A stretch of 23,523 nucleotides of DNA from Roseburia sp. Its GTDB lineage: Bacteria > Bacillota > Clostridia > Lachnospirales > Lachnospiraceae. The notes under the pieces are model-generated. The model was not told where the DNA came from. It saw nothing but the letters and a program-made list of their open reading frames with translations, and did not search any database. The DNA lies in the NCBI GenBank assembly GCA_030844625.1, contig JAUUNJ010000008.1, forward strand, positions 1-23,523, given 5' to 3'. Made by a program: the position numbers and the translations under genes. Within the stretch, counting starts at the first letter, position 1. Every line of letters starts with the position of its first letter. Positions 1 through 6,729 of this stretch are shown here, piece after piece.

Positions 1-520
1 TGCCGTCTTGATATCTTGCCAATTTTAAAAACGTGAATGGACCAATAAGTACAGGTTTTGTCTGAATTCCTAAATCGTTTGCCTCCTCATACTCTTCAAA
101 AGGTTTGTTGCCTGATAGTTTAATTTGTGTATTTTTTTCCAACTCTGGAACAATATAGTGGTAGTTTGTATTAAACCACTTCTTCATGGCAAGGGCAGAA
201 ACATCTCCTGCTTCTCCCTGATATCCTCTTGCCATTGCAAAATAGGTGTCAGTTTCATCCAGATTCAGTTTTTTATAACATTTTGGTATAGCATTGAGCA
301 AAACTGCTGTATCAAGCATACCATCATAAAAGGAAAAATCATTAGATGAAATATAATAAATTCCAGCCTTTTTCTGAAATTCCCAATGTTCCCTTCTCAG
401 TGCCTTTGCAACGCTCTGTAATTCCCTTTTACCAATTTCACCTCTGAAATACTTTTCTGAAGCGAACTTTAATTCTCTTAACTTTCCCACTCTTGGAAAA
501 CCTACCACTGCACTACGCAT
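1..520 (-). CDS. metE: Cobalamin-independent methionine synthase MetE, N-terminal part (cut by window edge)
   Basis: MetE transfers a methyl group from 5-methyltetrahydropteroyl-polyglutamate to homocysteine, the last step of methionine synthesis. About 173 N-terminal residues are visible; the family is usually about 750 residues, so the zinc-binding catalytic half lies beyond the left edge. The start MRSAVVGFPRVGKLRELK matches the conserved GFPRxG-x-RELK opening. Further family motifs follow: DFSFYDGMLDTAVLLNAIP near residue 61, YFAMARG, KKWFNTNYHYIVPE near 114, and KPVLIGPFTFLKLAR at the edge. The ATG at 518-520 has the strong ribosome site AAGGAGG six to seven bases upstream. The gene was read directly by translating the minus strand. 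It follows a lysR gene on the same strand, separated by a terminator and its own promoter. LysR control is therefore likely but inferred. Confidence 0.95.
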   Translation of the reverse strand, partial: MRSAVVGFPRVGKLRELKFASEKYFRGEIGKRELQSVAKALRREHWEFQKKAGIYYISSNDFSFYDGMLDTAVLLNAIPKCYKKLNLDETDTYFAMARGYQGEAGDVSALAMKKWFNTNYHYIVPELEKNTQIKLSGNKPFEEYEEANDLGIQTKPVLIGPFTFLKLARYQDG

Positions 521-566
521 AATATTCCTCCTTGGATTTATTTCAATATGTTTTTTAATAAATATC

Positions 567-595
567 AGTATATATCCCACTGTTTCTTTTGAAAA
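567..595 (-). promoter_or_regulatory. Predicted metE promoter
   Basis: On the minus strand TTTTCA (590-595) and TATACT (567-572) are separated by 17 bases. They lie about 50 bases before the metE ATG and just after the lysR terminator. The -10 matches five of six consensus bases and the -35 four of six. The implied leader is about 40 nt, too short for a SAM riboswitch or a T-box. Confidence 0.5.
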
Positions 596-647
596 ATACA
601 AAAAAACAGCGGTTTGCCATAGTTTTAAGCTATTTCAATCCGCTGTT
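591..647 (-). terminator. Intrinsic terminator of the lysR gene
   Basis: A perfect 8-bp stem (AACAGCGG at 605-612 with CCGCTGTT at 640-647) has an inner ATAG/CTAT stem. On the minus strand it is followed by a T-rich run (604 downward). It lies 25 bases after the lysR stop and separates lysR from metE. Confidence 0.8.
618..634. promoter_or_regulatory. MET-box-like / LysR-type operator upstream of metE
   Basis: The site reads CATAGTTTTAAGCTATT on the plus strand. It is a near-palindrome matching 13 of the 16 defined positions of the MET-box described for streptococcal MtaR/MetR-type LysR regulators (TATAGTTTNAAACTATA, from memory). It also contains a T-N11-A core. Its centre is about 65 bases upstream of the inferred metE transcription start, where LysR activators typically bind. 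It also forms the loop part of the lysR terminator, so the palindrome may simply be part of that hairpin. Confidence 0.45.
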
Positions 648-671
648 CTCACTTATTTATTATATTAATTT

Positions 672-1583
672 TTACGCTTCATTGATATCAATATGCCTTT
701 TTAGTGCTTCCATGTAGGCTTTTCCGTATCTGCTAAGAGACATATTCTTTTGTGTAATCACTCCGATTCTCATATATTCGTCAACCATCAAAGGCTTTGC
801 TATAATATTTTCTCCATTCAGTTCCTTACTGATAACACCTGAGCTCACTGTATACCCATTCAATCCGATTACTAAATTAAAGAGCGTTGCCCTGTCTCTC
901 ACTTTAATGTTACGGCTTCGATCCAGTGTGCTCAATATCTCTTCGGAAAAATAAAAGGCATTATACTCTCCCTGTTCGAAAGAAAGATAAGGATATTCCT
1001 CTAACTCTTCCAATGTCAATGTAGATTTATTTGCCAGTGGATGACTGGAAGAAATAAACACATGAGGCTTTGCCACAAACAATTCCTCAAATTTTAACTC
1101 ATTCTGTTTAATCAGTTTCAATATTACTTCTTCATTTTTAGAAGAAGTATATAGTATTCCAATCTCACTTTTTAATCGGCTCACATCCTCAATGATTTCG
1201 TAAGTCTGGGTTTCCCTCAGTGTAAAATCATATTTATTCCCACCAAATTCACGAATCACATCCACAAATGCATTTACTGCAAAGGAATAATGCTGACAGG
1301 ATACAGAAAATTTGGGACTTTGTTCTTTCTTATTTAAGAATTTTTCTTCCAGTAAACCAGCCTGCTCCAATACCTGTCTGGCATATGAGAGGAACACATC
1401 TCCCTCATTGGAAACTGTAACCCCTTTATTTGTTCTGTTAAATATTGTAATCTGCATTTCCCTTTCCAATTCCCGAATGGCATTGGTAAGGCTGGGCTGG
1501 GAAATAAACAGTCTTTTTGCCGCTTCTGTAATATTCCCCGTCTCTGCTACAATTACAATATATTTTAGCTGCTGCAATGTCAT
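672..1583 (-). CDS. LysR-family transcriptional regulator, probably of methionine/sulfur metabolism
   Basis: This 303-residue protein has the normal LysR length. A winged helix-turn-helix occupies about residues 1-60 (MTLQQLKYIVIVAETGNITE, then AAKRLFISQPSLTNAIRELE). It is followed by the linker helix and a two-lobed effector domain from about residue 90. Such proteins bind T-N11-A palindromes and switch neighbouring genes on in response to a small co-inducer. The ATG at 1581-1583 has GGAGG about ten bases upstream. The gene sits directly upstream of metE on the same strand. Its N-terminal sequence resembles the CmbR/MtaR group that controls methionine and cysteine genes in other Firmicutes. 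Placement in that group is inference from sequence style, the neighbouring metE, and the MET-box-like site before metE. The effector is unknown (homocysteine or O-acetylserine in relatives). Confidence 0.85.
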   Translation of the reverse strand: MTLQQLKYIVIVAETGNITEAAKRLFISQPSLTNAIRELEREMQITIFNRTNKGVTVSNEGDVFLSYARQVLEQAGLLEEKFLNKKEQSPKFSVSCQHYSFAVNAFVDVIREFGGNKYDFTLRETQTYEIIEDVSRLKSEIGILYTSSKNEEVILKLIKQNELKFEELFVAKPHVFISSSHPLANKSTLTLEELEEYPYLSFEQGEYNAFYFSEEILSTLDRSRNIKVRDRATLFNLVIGLNGYTVSSGVISKELNGENIIAKPLMVDEYMRIGVITQKNMSLSRYGKAYMEALKRHIDINEA

Positions 1584-1635
1584 AATGAACTATCCTCCAT
1601 ATTCTGCTGATACCATAAAGCTTTATTTACATTCC

Positions 1636-1649
1636 GATATTTAAATATC
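1636..1649. promoter_or_regulatory. 14-bp palindrome upstream of lysR
   Basis: GATATTTAAATATC is a perfect palindrome about 53 bases upstream of the lysR start, a suitable place for an autoregulatory operator. AT-only palindromes also arise by chance. The rest of 1584-1910 holds no convincing gene or RNA; a lysR promoter must be there but no clear -35/-10 pair stood out. Confidence 0.3.
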
Positions 1650-1907
1650 TACATACAACGCTTTAATAATGTATTAGCCAACGCTCTCTTCCCTCTATAT
1701 TTTCAGTGAATTAATCCCATAAATTTACTGTCTTAAATTTCTTTTATTTGCACTTTAACAAATTATCGTCTGGTTTTCAATCTTTCCATCCCAGACTCTC
1801 TATAAATTATATTAACTTTATTCAATTACTTGAAGATCTGTGGAAATATTCGGGAATGCGATACATAGAATAGGGTTAGATAAAATGTGATTACTAGATA
1901 AATGCTA

Positions 1908-1941
1908 GATAAAAACCTTGCCCACAGATTTGTGGGCAAGG
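1908..1941 (-). terminator. Intrinsic terminator downstream of the Ig-like/transglutaminase-like gene
   Basis: A perfect 11-bp stem (CCTTGCCCACA at 1916-1926 and its complement at 1931-1941) has a 4-nt loop. On the minus strand it is followed by TTTTTAT. It is about 150 bases after the stop at 2091. The intervening sequence shows no ORF. Confidence 0.85.
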
Positions 1942-2090
1942 TTGGATATGGACAATATGTGAACAAAATTTGGATTAATGTTTTGTAGTTAATTTAATAC
2001 TTGTTTAAATGTTTATCAAATAACATGACACCCATTTTAATACCCCATTATATTATCCTGCTGCTTCATAAGATATTTTATTACTTAGTT

Positions 2091-3311
2091 CTAAAAAGGA
2101 TAGGATTTTCCCATCTCTTTTTTTGTACAGGATACATAACTTCCAATTCCTGTATTTTTTAAATCCTTTTCACTATTTATCTTAGTTATATATCCATTAT
2201 CGGATAAATAATATACTGTTTCATTCTTTGAATTTTTCGTTTTAATAATACACCATGTGTGAGATAATTTAGTAGACAATACATACCATGCATCTGTAAA
2301 ATTCAAATCATCATTTAACATCCATTGAACATCTACAAAACTTTGGCATACTCCTTTCGCCTTTTGATTAATAAGTTTTTTATATGTTTTTTTCATAATT
2401 TTGTTAAACTTAATCGGACCCGTTGTATCATATGTAAAAGGTGCTAAGAATGTATCCCTTTTAGAATATGGTGTCAGACCAAATCCAAATATTTCTATAT
2501 TACCATTGTGTAAGCTGTAAGTCATCATAGCATCACCGGCAAAAAATTTGTGAGGTTGTGCAAATAACAATCTTGATTCATCACTCAGCTCACTATAAGG
2601 TGTATCAATTGAACATCCATAATATTCTGAATATTTTATGTTAGGATCACTCTCATATCCTGCACTGTCAGATTTATAATCTTCTATCTCTTGTCTCCAT
2701 TCGGCTATACTGATATCATATGATTTTTTTACATATTTTTTTGCTAACCTGTATCTTTCTCCCATGGAAGGTGTAACATAAACCTTCCAATTCTTTCCAA
2801 TTTTTTCCAAGCTATAAAACTGGCATCCAACTTTCCATTTATTCTGCTCTGCAATCTTCTTACTTAAATTAGATAATATTTTTTTTGCTTTTGTTTCCGA
2901 TTTTGCTTTAATCTTTATTATCATAAATTCTTTATTATTCAGAACTTTGACAACCTTTTTTGCTGATGCTAAAGTAGCTTTTTTTACCGTTAAATTTTTG
3001 TGCTTTGCAACTGTAACCTTACACTTATACTGCTTTCCACCATAAGTTCCAACAATTGTTGCTTTTCCTGCTTTAACTCCTTCTATTAATCCATATTTAT
3101 CGACTGTTGCTACTTTCGTATTTGTGCTTTTCCATTTAATTGCTCCCCATTCCCAAACACCTGTTACCCCTATTCCTTCCGTATAACCAGCCGTAATCGT
3201 CATTTTTTTATCTGATATTGTTCTTGCCTGAACTAAATTTGTATTTAATGTTGCAAATATCAACATAAAAAAAGCGCAAAAACAACTTTTGTAAAAAATT
3301 TTTTTTAACAT
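2091..3311 (-). CDS. Secreted protein with bacterial Ig-like (BIG2) and transglutaminase-like domains
   Basis: This 406-residue protein opens with a signal peptide (MLKKIFYK, hydrophobic stretch to about 24, likely cleavage after VQA at 27-29). Residues 30-102 form a BIG2-type Ig-like module with the signatures ATVDKYGLIEGVKAGKATI and KCKVTV. A lysine-rich linker follows (about 103-200). The C-terminal part carries a Cys-His-Asp set spaced as in transglutaminase-like folds: C322 in KGVCQSF, H351 in LSHTWCI, D371 in YYLSDNG. No LPXTG anchor or transmembrane tail is visible, so it is probably released or held through the Ig-like or basic region. Related domains act as peptidases or cross-linking enzymes on cell-surface proteins or peptidoglycan. 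The substrate here is unknown. The upstream ribosome site (AGAAAGGCAGGG) is only moderate. It appears to be a single-gene unit with its own promoter and terminator. The catalytic triad assignment is by motif only. Confidence 0.75.
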   Translation of the reverse strand: MLKKIFYKSCFCAFFMLIFATLNTNLVQARTISDKKMTITAGYTEGIGVTGVWEWGAIKWKSTNTKVATVDKYGLIEGVKAGKATIVGTYGGKQYKCKVTVAKHKNLTVKKATLASAKKVVKVLNNKEFMIIKIKAKSETKAKKILSNLSKKIAEQNKWKVGCQFYSLEKIGKNWKVYVTPSMGERYRLAKKYVKKSYDISIAEWRQEIEDYKSDSAGYESDPNIKYSEYYGCSIDTPYSELSDESRLLFAQPHKFFAGDAMMTYSLHNGNIEIFGFGLTPYSKRDTFLAPFTYDTTGPIKFNKIMKKTYKKLINQKAKGVCQSFVDVQWMLNDDLNFTDAWYVLSTKLSHTWCIIKTKNSKNETVYYLSDNGYITKINSEKDLKNTGIGSYVSCTKKEMGKSYPF

Positions 3312-3345
3312 TCTGTCCCTGCCTTTCTAATTAAGTTATATTTTT

Positions 3346-3374
3346 ATATTACTTCATCCATTTTTACTTTTCAA
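3346..3374 (-). promoter_or_regulatory. Predicted promoter of the BIG2/transglutaminase-like gene
   Basis: Minus-strand TTGAAA (3369-3374) and TAATAT (3346-3351) are separated by 17 bases, about 35 bases before the start codon at 3311. Confidence 0.5.
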
Positions 3375-3449
3375 TATTTTCGTAGAGCAAATTTTTGTAT
3401 TTTAATAAGAACACCACACCCTCCATTCACTTTACTTCTGTCGCATTTG

Positions 3450-3626
3450 AAGGGAAAACGCGTGGTTTTACGATAATTAAGTTTCCCCCAATATTCCACT
3501 ATATTTACAGTGTATCGTTCGGTTTGTTTCACTGCATCTCACTGATGCGGCATTCGCCGCATAAAAGAAACTCCGACAGCATCATCTTGGATGCAAGCAT
3601 CCAGGCTGCTGCTGTCGGAGTTTCTT
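3450..3626. repeat. Cluster of inverted repeats / structured intergenic region of unknown role
   Basis: Several stems lie in tandem. AAGAAACTCCGACAGCA (3565-3581) pairs perfectly over 17 bp with 3610-3626, and its loop holds a second hairpin (GGATG-CAAG-CATCC, 3589-3602). ATGCGGC/GCCGCAT (3545-3551/3556-3562) competes with GCATC/GATGC (3534-3538/3544-3548). Weaker pairs lie upstream, such as GGGAAA/TTTCCC and CACT/AGTG. The stretch is clearly more GC-rich than its surroundings. On the minus strand the 17-bp hairpin is followed by TTTCTTTT, so it could be a second terminator behind tRNA-Lys. It could also be a small RNA or a remnant of a mobile repeat. The only long ORF across it also covers the tRNA and has no credible coding features. 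Confidence 0.55.
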
Positions 3627-3652
3627 CCTCACGTGACTCATTGCTAACGCAC

Positions 3653-3695
3653 AAAAAAAGTACCACCCCAAACAATTTAATGCTCGAAACGGTAC
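3653..3695 (-). terminator. Terminator of tRNA-Lys
   Basis: Minus-strand GTACC (complement of 3691-3695) pairs with GGTAC (complement of 3660-3664). A run of seven T (3653-3659) follows. It lies just after the tRNA 3' end. The stem is only 5 bp, with possible G-U extension inside. Confidence 0.6.
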
Positions 3696-3700
3696 CCGCG

Positions 3701-3773
3701 TGCGCCTCCAGGGGCTCGAACCCTGCACACCCTGATTAAGAGTCAGGTGCTCTACCAAATGAGCTAGAGGCGC
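3701..3773 (-). tRNA. tRNA-Lys, anticodon CUU
   Basis: The 73-nt cloverleaf has acceptor GCGCCTC/GAGGCGC, anticodon stem CCTGA/TCAGG with loop CTCTTAA (anticodon CTT, reading AAG), and T-stem CAGGG/CCCTG with the TTCGAGC loop. The discriminator base is A. No CCA is encoded, so it must be added by nucleotidyltransferase. A hairpin (TCGTTC/GAACGA, 3792-3810) lies in the 5' leader to be removed by RNase P. Confidence 0.95.
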
Positions 3774-3815
3774 TTAATTTATTTAATTAAATCGTTCTAT
3801 ATCGGAACGAATGCT

Positions 3816-3844
3816 ATTATATAACAGTTTTTTCATATTTTCAA
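3816..3844 (-). promoter_or_regulatory. Promoter of tRNA-Lys
   Basis: Minus-strand TTGAAA (3839-3844), a 17-base spacer and a perfect TATAAT (3816-3821) give transcription starting about 35 bases before the tRNA. The A/T-rich stretch from 3845 to 3987 shows nothing further. Confidence 0.8.
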
Positions 3845-3987
3845 GTAATATTTTACAATTTTTTTACTTTTTTTCTTTTTTATAAATTGCAGACAATTTC
3901 GTCCCTTTTTTTACAATTATAATCGTTATTTTCCCCAATTTATTTTTATTTAATCAGAACCTTTTTCACTTTTTCTCTTATTTTCTA

Positions 3988-4016
3988 TTGTTATTATTTT
4001 CATTTGTATTTATACT
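3988..4016 (+). promoter_or_regulatory. Predicted promoter of the AI-2E-type permease gene
   Basis: TTGTTA (3988-3993), a 17-base spacer and TATACT (4011-4016). A leader of about 75 nt would end with a small hairpin with a UUCG loop (TGCC 4069-4072 with GGCA 4083-4086, and CC/GG closing the loop), just before the ribosome site GGAG at 4091. Confidence 0.5.
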
Positions 4017-4100
4017 AGGAAAAGAACAATCTTTATAGGAATTTGATGCTATTTTGCATTATTATATATGCCGACCTTCGGGGGCAGAATGGAGAGTTTT

Positions 4101-5366
4101 ATGGCAGATAAAAATAAATTTATGGCGAGCAGTAAATATTTTACCATATCTATTTATACAGTTCTTACTGTACTAGTTGTTTCATTAATTGTTAAGGCAG
4201 TTTTCTTTTGGGATTCCACTTCCAAGGTGATCAATAATCTTATTTCCACCTTGTCACCTTTTCTTATTGGTGTCTTGATTGCCTTTCTGATTAATCCGTT
4301 GGTTAACTGGATTCGAAATACGGTTTTAGTCAAATGGCTTCATATAAAGAATAGAGGTCTGAACAAATTGCTTGCTATCTTTATAGCTTATTTCATTGTT
4401 CTTACTATAACATCTTTAGGACTTATTTACATCATTCCTGAAATTATTAACAGCCTGAATCAATTATTAGATAAAATGCCTGTTTGGGCAAATGCCATTA
4501 TGGATTTCATTAATGGATTAGCTGACAAATATCCTGAACTAAATTTTAAATATATTCAGGATATCATTAATAATGCGGATTCCACATTACAAAGCTTTTT
4601 GAGTGACATTATTAAGGGAATGACAACTACGATTGTATCCACTGGCGTCAGCATTATTAAATTTGTTTTCAACTTTATTGTTGCCATAATTGTTTCCTGT
4701 TATCTTCTTATTGATAAAAAGATGCAGGCGCGCAGCATTAAAAGAATGATCTATGCTTTCTTCAAGGAAGAGAGAGCAAATGAAATTTGTAGAAACATTC
4801 GTCGTGCCATTACTATTTTCAGTGATTTCTTCGATGGAAAAATGATTGATTCCCTTATTATGGGGATACTCTGTTTTGTCTGTATGATGATTATCAGCCT
4901 TTTTGGAATAGAGGGATTTGCAAACTGTGCCTTATTAGTGAGTATTATTGTAGGTATTACTAATATGATTCCTTACTTTGGTCCATTTTTGGGAGGTATA
5001 CCAAGTGTTCTTCTGTTGTGTATTTACTCACCAAAAAGCGGTATTATATTTGCCATTCTAATTATTGTTCTGCAACAGTTGGACGGCAATGTAATCGGTC
5101 CAAAAATTTTAGGCGATTCAACAGGGCTACGTCCTCTTTGGATTATTTTTGCAATAACTCTTGGCGGATGGCTTGCCGGCGTTGCCGGAATGTTGTTAGG
5201 TGTTCCTTGCGTGGCTGTTATTTCCGGACTTCTTGAAGATTCCGTCAATGAACGTCTTGATGACAGAGGCATTGATCTGCCTGTCTTAAAAAATGAAAAA
5301 GTCAGAAAAAAAGAAAAACCGAAACGCTCCGGATTTTCTGACTTAAGGAAAAAGATAAAAAAATAA
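4101..5366 (+). CDS. AI-2E/PerM-family membrane transporter (UPF0118)
   Basis: This is a polytopic membrane protein of the AI-2E transporter superfamily (PerM/YtvI/TqsA). Members include an autoinducer-2 exporter and Na+/H+ antiporters, and the substrate cannot be read from sequence. The family pattern is clear: two N-terminal helices (TVLVVSLIVKAVFF, then SPFLIGVLIAFLINPLVNWI), a third around TITSLGLIYIIPEI, and a long amphipathic loop (about 125-190). The C-terminal helices carry NMIPYFGPFLGGIPS near residue 290 and QLDGNVIGPKILGDSTGL, ending in a basic tail. The start at 4101 was chosen because GGAG lies six bases upstream. An in-frame ATG at 4068 has no ribosome site and would translate the UUCG hairpin. 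At 421 residues it is near the upper family range. It is a single-gene unit facing trmB. Confidence 0.85.
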   Translation: MADKNKFMASSKYFTISIYTVLTVLVVSLIVKAVFFWDSTSKVINNLISTLSPFLIGVLIAFLINPLVNWIRNTVLVKWLHIKNRGLNKLLAIFIAYFIVLTITSLGLIYIIPEIINSLNQLLDKMPVWANAIMDFINGLADKYPELNFKYIQDIINNADSTLQSFLSDIIKGMTTTIVSTGVSIIKFVFNFIVAIIVSCYLLIDKKMQARSIKRMIYAFFKEERANEICRNIRRAITIFSDFFDGKMIDSLIMGILCFVCMMIISLFGIEGFANCALLVSIIVGITNMIPYFGPFLGGIPSVLLLCIYSPKSGIIFAILIIVLQQLDGNVIGPKILGDSTGLRPLWIIFAITLGGWLAGVAGMLLGVPCVAVISGLLEDSVNERLDDRGIDLPVLKNEKVRKKEKPKRSGFSDLRKKIKK

Positions 5367-5393
5367 TAATATATATATATTTGTTTTAGTATA

Positions 5394-5481
5394 AGAAAAA
5401 ACAGATGCATAACCTTTCTTTCAAAGTTTAAACTTATCCGTTAAAACTGCAATTGAAAACTTTCCATCATCTGTTTTTTCT
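5394..5481. terminator. Bidirectional terminator between the permease gene and trmB
   Basis: A perfect 14-bp inverted repeat (AGAAAAAACAGATG at 5394-5407, complement at 5468-5481) is separated by 60 bases. It has T-runs on both strands, and the loop contains a 12-bp palindrome AAGTTTAAACTT (5424-5435). It lies between two convergent stops. Confidence 0.75.
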
Positions 5482-5493
5482 TTATTATATTAA

Positions 5494-6132
5494 TTATCTT
5501 GAAGCTGTTAATTTATGGATTGGATTGCCCATTGACGAAAATTTGCTTTCATATTCTGTCATTACATTTCCCTTTACCATTTCAGAATCATTATGCAAGT
5601 CCCATGTATGGTTTACCAGATTCCATCCCGCTTCTGGAACCTGCTCCAGCGAAAACTGAAACAGCAGATCATTATCTGTTTTAAACTCCACAACTCCGTC
5701 TTTCTTCAAAACCATATCATATCTTTCAAAAAACTGTTTTGATGTAAGTCTTCTCTTTGCATGACGGTCCTTTGGCCATGGATCCGAAAAATTTAAATAT
5801 ATTCTGTCCACTTCACCTTTTTCAAAAACATCACATATATATTCAGCTTCCATTCTTATAAATCTAAGATTATTTATTTCCATATCCTGACATTTTTCAA
5901 TTGCTCTAATAAGAACGCTGGAATATTTTTCTATTCCTACATAATTAATATCCGGATTTTCCCGGGCGAGCTGTGTTATAAATTTACCTTTCCCCATTCC
6001 GATTTCTATTCTTATAGGATGATCATTGCCGAACTCCTCATTCCATTTACCTTTATTATCCTGAGGTATATTAATTGTCAGGGGACTTTCCTGTATCGCC
6101 TCCCTTGATCCAGGCACATTTCTTAGTCTCAT
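5494..6132 (-). CDS. trmB: tRNA (guanine-N7-)-methyltransferase TrmB
   Basis: TrmB methylates N7 of G46 in the variable loop of tRNAs using S-adenosylmethionine. The protein is 212 residues, the same length as close Firmicute homologues. It shows the Rossmann SAM-binding motif EIGMGKGKF (43-51), YVGIEKYSSV, and the family signature NFSDPWPK (114-121) followed by RHAKRRLT. KTDN (151-154) and the C-terminal MTEYESKFSSMGNPIHKL are also present. The start MRLRNVPGSRE at 6132 has AAGGAGAG upstream and matches homologues. A 14-codon upstream extension in the same frame has no ribosome site and is not supported. It faces the permease gene and runs divergently from the ATPase operon. Confidence 0.95.
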   Translation of the reverse strand: MRLRNVPGSREAIQESPLTINIPQDNKGKWNEEFGNDHPIRIEIGMGKGKFITQLARENPDINYVGIEKYSSVLIRAIEKCQDMEINNLRFIRMEAEYICDVFEKGEVDRIYLNFSDPWPKDRHAKRRLTSKQFFERYDMVLKKDGVVEFKTDNDLLFQFSLEQVPEAGWNLVNHTWDLHNDSEMVKGNVMTEYESKFSSMGNPIHKLTASR

Positions 6133-6192
6133 TGAACTCTCCTTTTTGTATCTGCATATAATTATTAAATACAACTATATTTTACTCGTTAA

Positions 6193-6221
6193 ATTTTACT
6201 TTCTTGTGTTAATTTTTTCAA
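6193..6221 (-). promoter_or_regulatory. Promoter of trmB
   Basis: Minus-strand TTGAAA (6216-6221) and TAAAAT (6193-6198) with a 17-base spacer, about 60 bases before the trmB start. This leaves only about 25 bases to the start of the divergent ATPase leader, so the two promoters must overlap or interleave. Confidence 0.6.
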
Positions 6222-6246
6222 GTTTTTATTGCTTTTTTTCAAAAAA

Positions 6247-6339
6247 GTGCTAACATTAAGCAAGAAGTACCAAAGGGGGTACTAATGAGTACTCTTGCCT
6301 TAGCTTTATTTGTCCTCGGTAAGAATATCGGGGATTTTT
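6247..6339 (+). ncRNA. Structured 5' leader of the V/A-ATPase operon with intrinsic terminator (riboswitch/attenuator candidate)
   Basis: Three perfect stems nest: P1 GCTAA/TTAGC (6249-6253/6300-6304), P2 GCAAGA/TCTTGC (6260-6265/6293-6298) and P3 AGTACC/GGTACT (6266-6271/6278-6283) with loop AAAGGG. The internal loops are asymmetric (CATTAA on the 5' side, AATGAGTAC on the 3' side). AAGG in the loop could form a pseudoknot with CCTT at 6298-6301. Nine bases after P1 comes an 8-bp terminator stem (TCCTCGGT 6313-6320 with ATCGGGGA 6327-6334, two G-U pairs) followed by TTTTT. An aptamer followed by a terminator ahead of an operon is the classic riboswitch layout. No match to a named class could be verified. 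The Na+-I (DUF1646) class is one to test because of the ion-pump context. The promoter was not clearly found; TTGTGT (6204) and TATTGC (6227) is a weak option. Confidence 0.6.
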
Positions 6340-6341
6340 CT

Positions 6342-6374
6342 TTATATTATTGGATCAAAAAATCCATAATATAA
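6342..6374 (+). repeat. AT-rich hairpin between leader terminator and first ATPase gene
   Basis: TTATATTAT plus GGAT (6342-6355, one bulged T) pairs with ATCC plus ATAATATAA (6362-6374) around a CAAAAA loop. It ends 14 bases before the ribosome site of the first gene and contains a TATAAT that could serve as the -10 of a second promoter, though no good -35 was seen. It may be part of the leader control or may stabilise the read-through mRNA. Confidence 0.45.
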
Positions 6375-6401
6375 TAGATATATACATTAAGGAGGTTGCA
6401 T

Positions 6402-6725
6402 ATGAGTCAGGATATCAATAGCATTATTGATCAGTTGGCAGAGATTGATTCTGCTTCAGCCAAAATTATGCAAGAAGCCGGAAAAGAAAAATCCAAATAT
6501 GCAGAATATATTCATCAGCAAAAACAAAAATTTGATGAATCACTGCAGGAACAGGTGGATAAAGAAATTAAAGAATTTCAGGATTCCATGGACGCCCAAA
6601 GCAAAGAACAGATTGCACAGTACAGAACCACATGCGACAATGACATTGCAAAACTTGAGCAGGCATTCGATAAAAATGGAACAAAATGGGCTGATGAAAT
6701 TTTCAACAATATTATAAAGGGGTGA
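6402..6725 (+). CDS. V/A-type ATPase small coiled-coil subunit (G/H-like, peripheral stalk)
   Basis: This 107-residue, highly charged, almost entirely helical protein (MSQDINSIIDQLAEIDSASA, then long K/E/Q-rich heptads) is typical of the G/H peripheral-stalk subunit. That subunit forms a right-handed coiled coil with subunit E, which is encoded further down. Sequence identity in this family is low, so the call rests on size, composition and its place as the first gene of the operon. The ATG at 6402 has a perfect AAGGAGG six bases upstream. A TTG six bases earlier in the same frame is ignored. The next gene starts four bases after its stop, so translation is probably coupled. Confidence 0.75.
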   Translation: MSQDINSIIDQLAEIDSASAKIMQEAGKEKSKYAEYIHQQKQKFDESLQEQVDKEIKEFQDSMDAQSKEQIAQYRTTCDNDIAKLEQAFDKNGTKWADEIFNNIIKG

Positions 6726-6729
6726 TTGA

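Noticed and set aside
125..349. Plus-strand 74-codon ORF
   Set aside because: It is antisense to the clearly recognisable metE reading frame and has no ribosome site.
521..566. SAM (S-box) or T-box riboswitch before metE
   Set aside because: The implied leader is about 40 nt with no hairpins, so control is more likely by the adjacent LysR protein.
1895..1915. Short direct repeat CTAGATAAA (twice) before the terminator
   Set aside because: Two AT-rich copies of nine bases are within chance expectation and have no clear role.
3629..3636. TCACGTGA core as a parS site
   Set aside because: Only the central eight bases match; the 16-base window agrees at about 11 positions and is far from parAB.
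3395..3739. Plus-strand 114-codon ORF across the hairpin cluster
   Set aside because: It runs through the tRNA-Lys gene and its terminator on the opposite strand, has no ribosome site and no protein-like composition.
3312..3773. Genomic island integrated at tRNA-Lys
   Set aside because: No active integrase gene, no direct repeat of the tRNA 3' end and no phage or transfer genes were seen; the region beyond holds metE and lysR.
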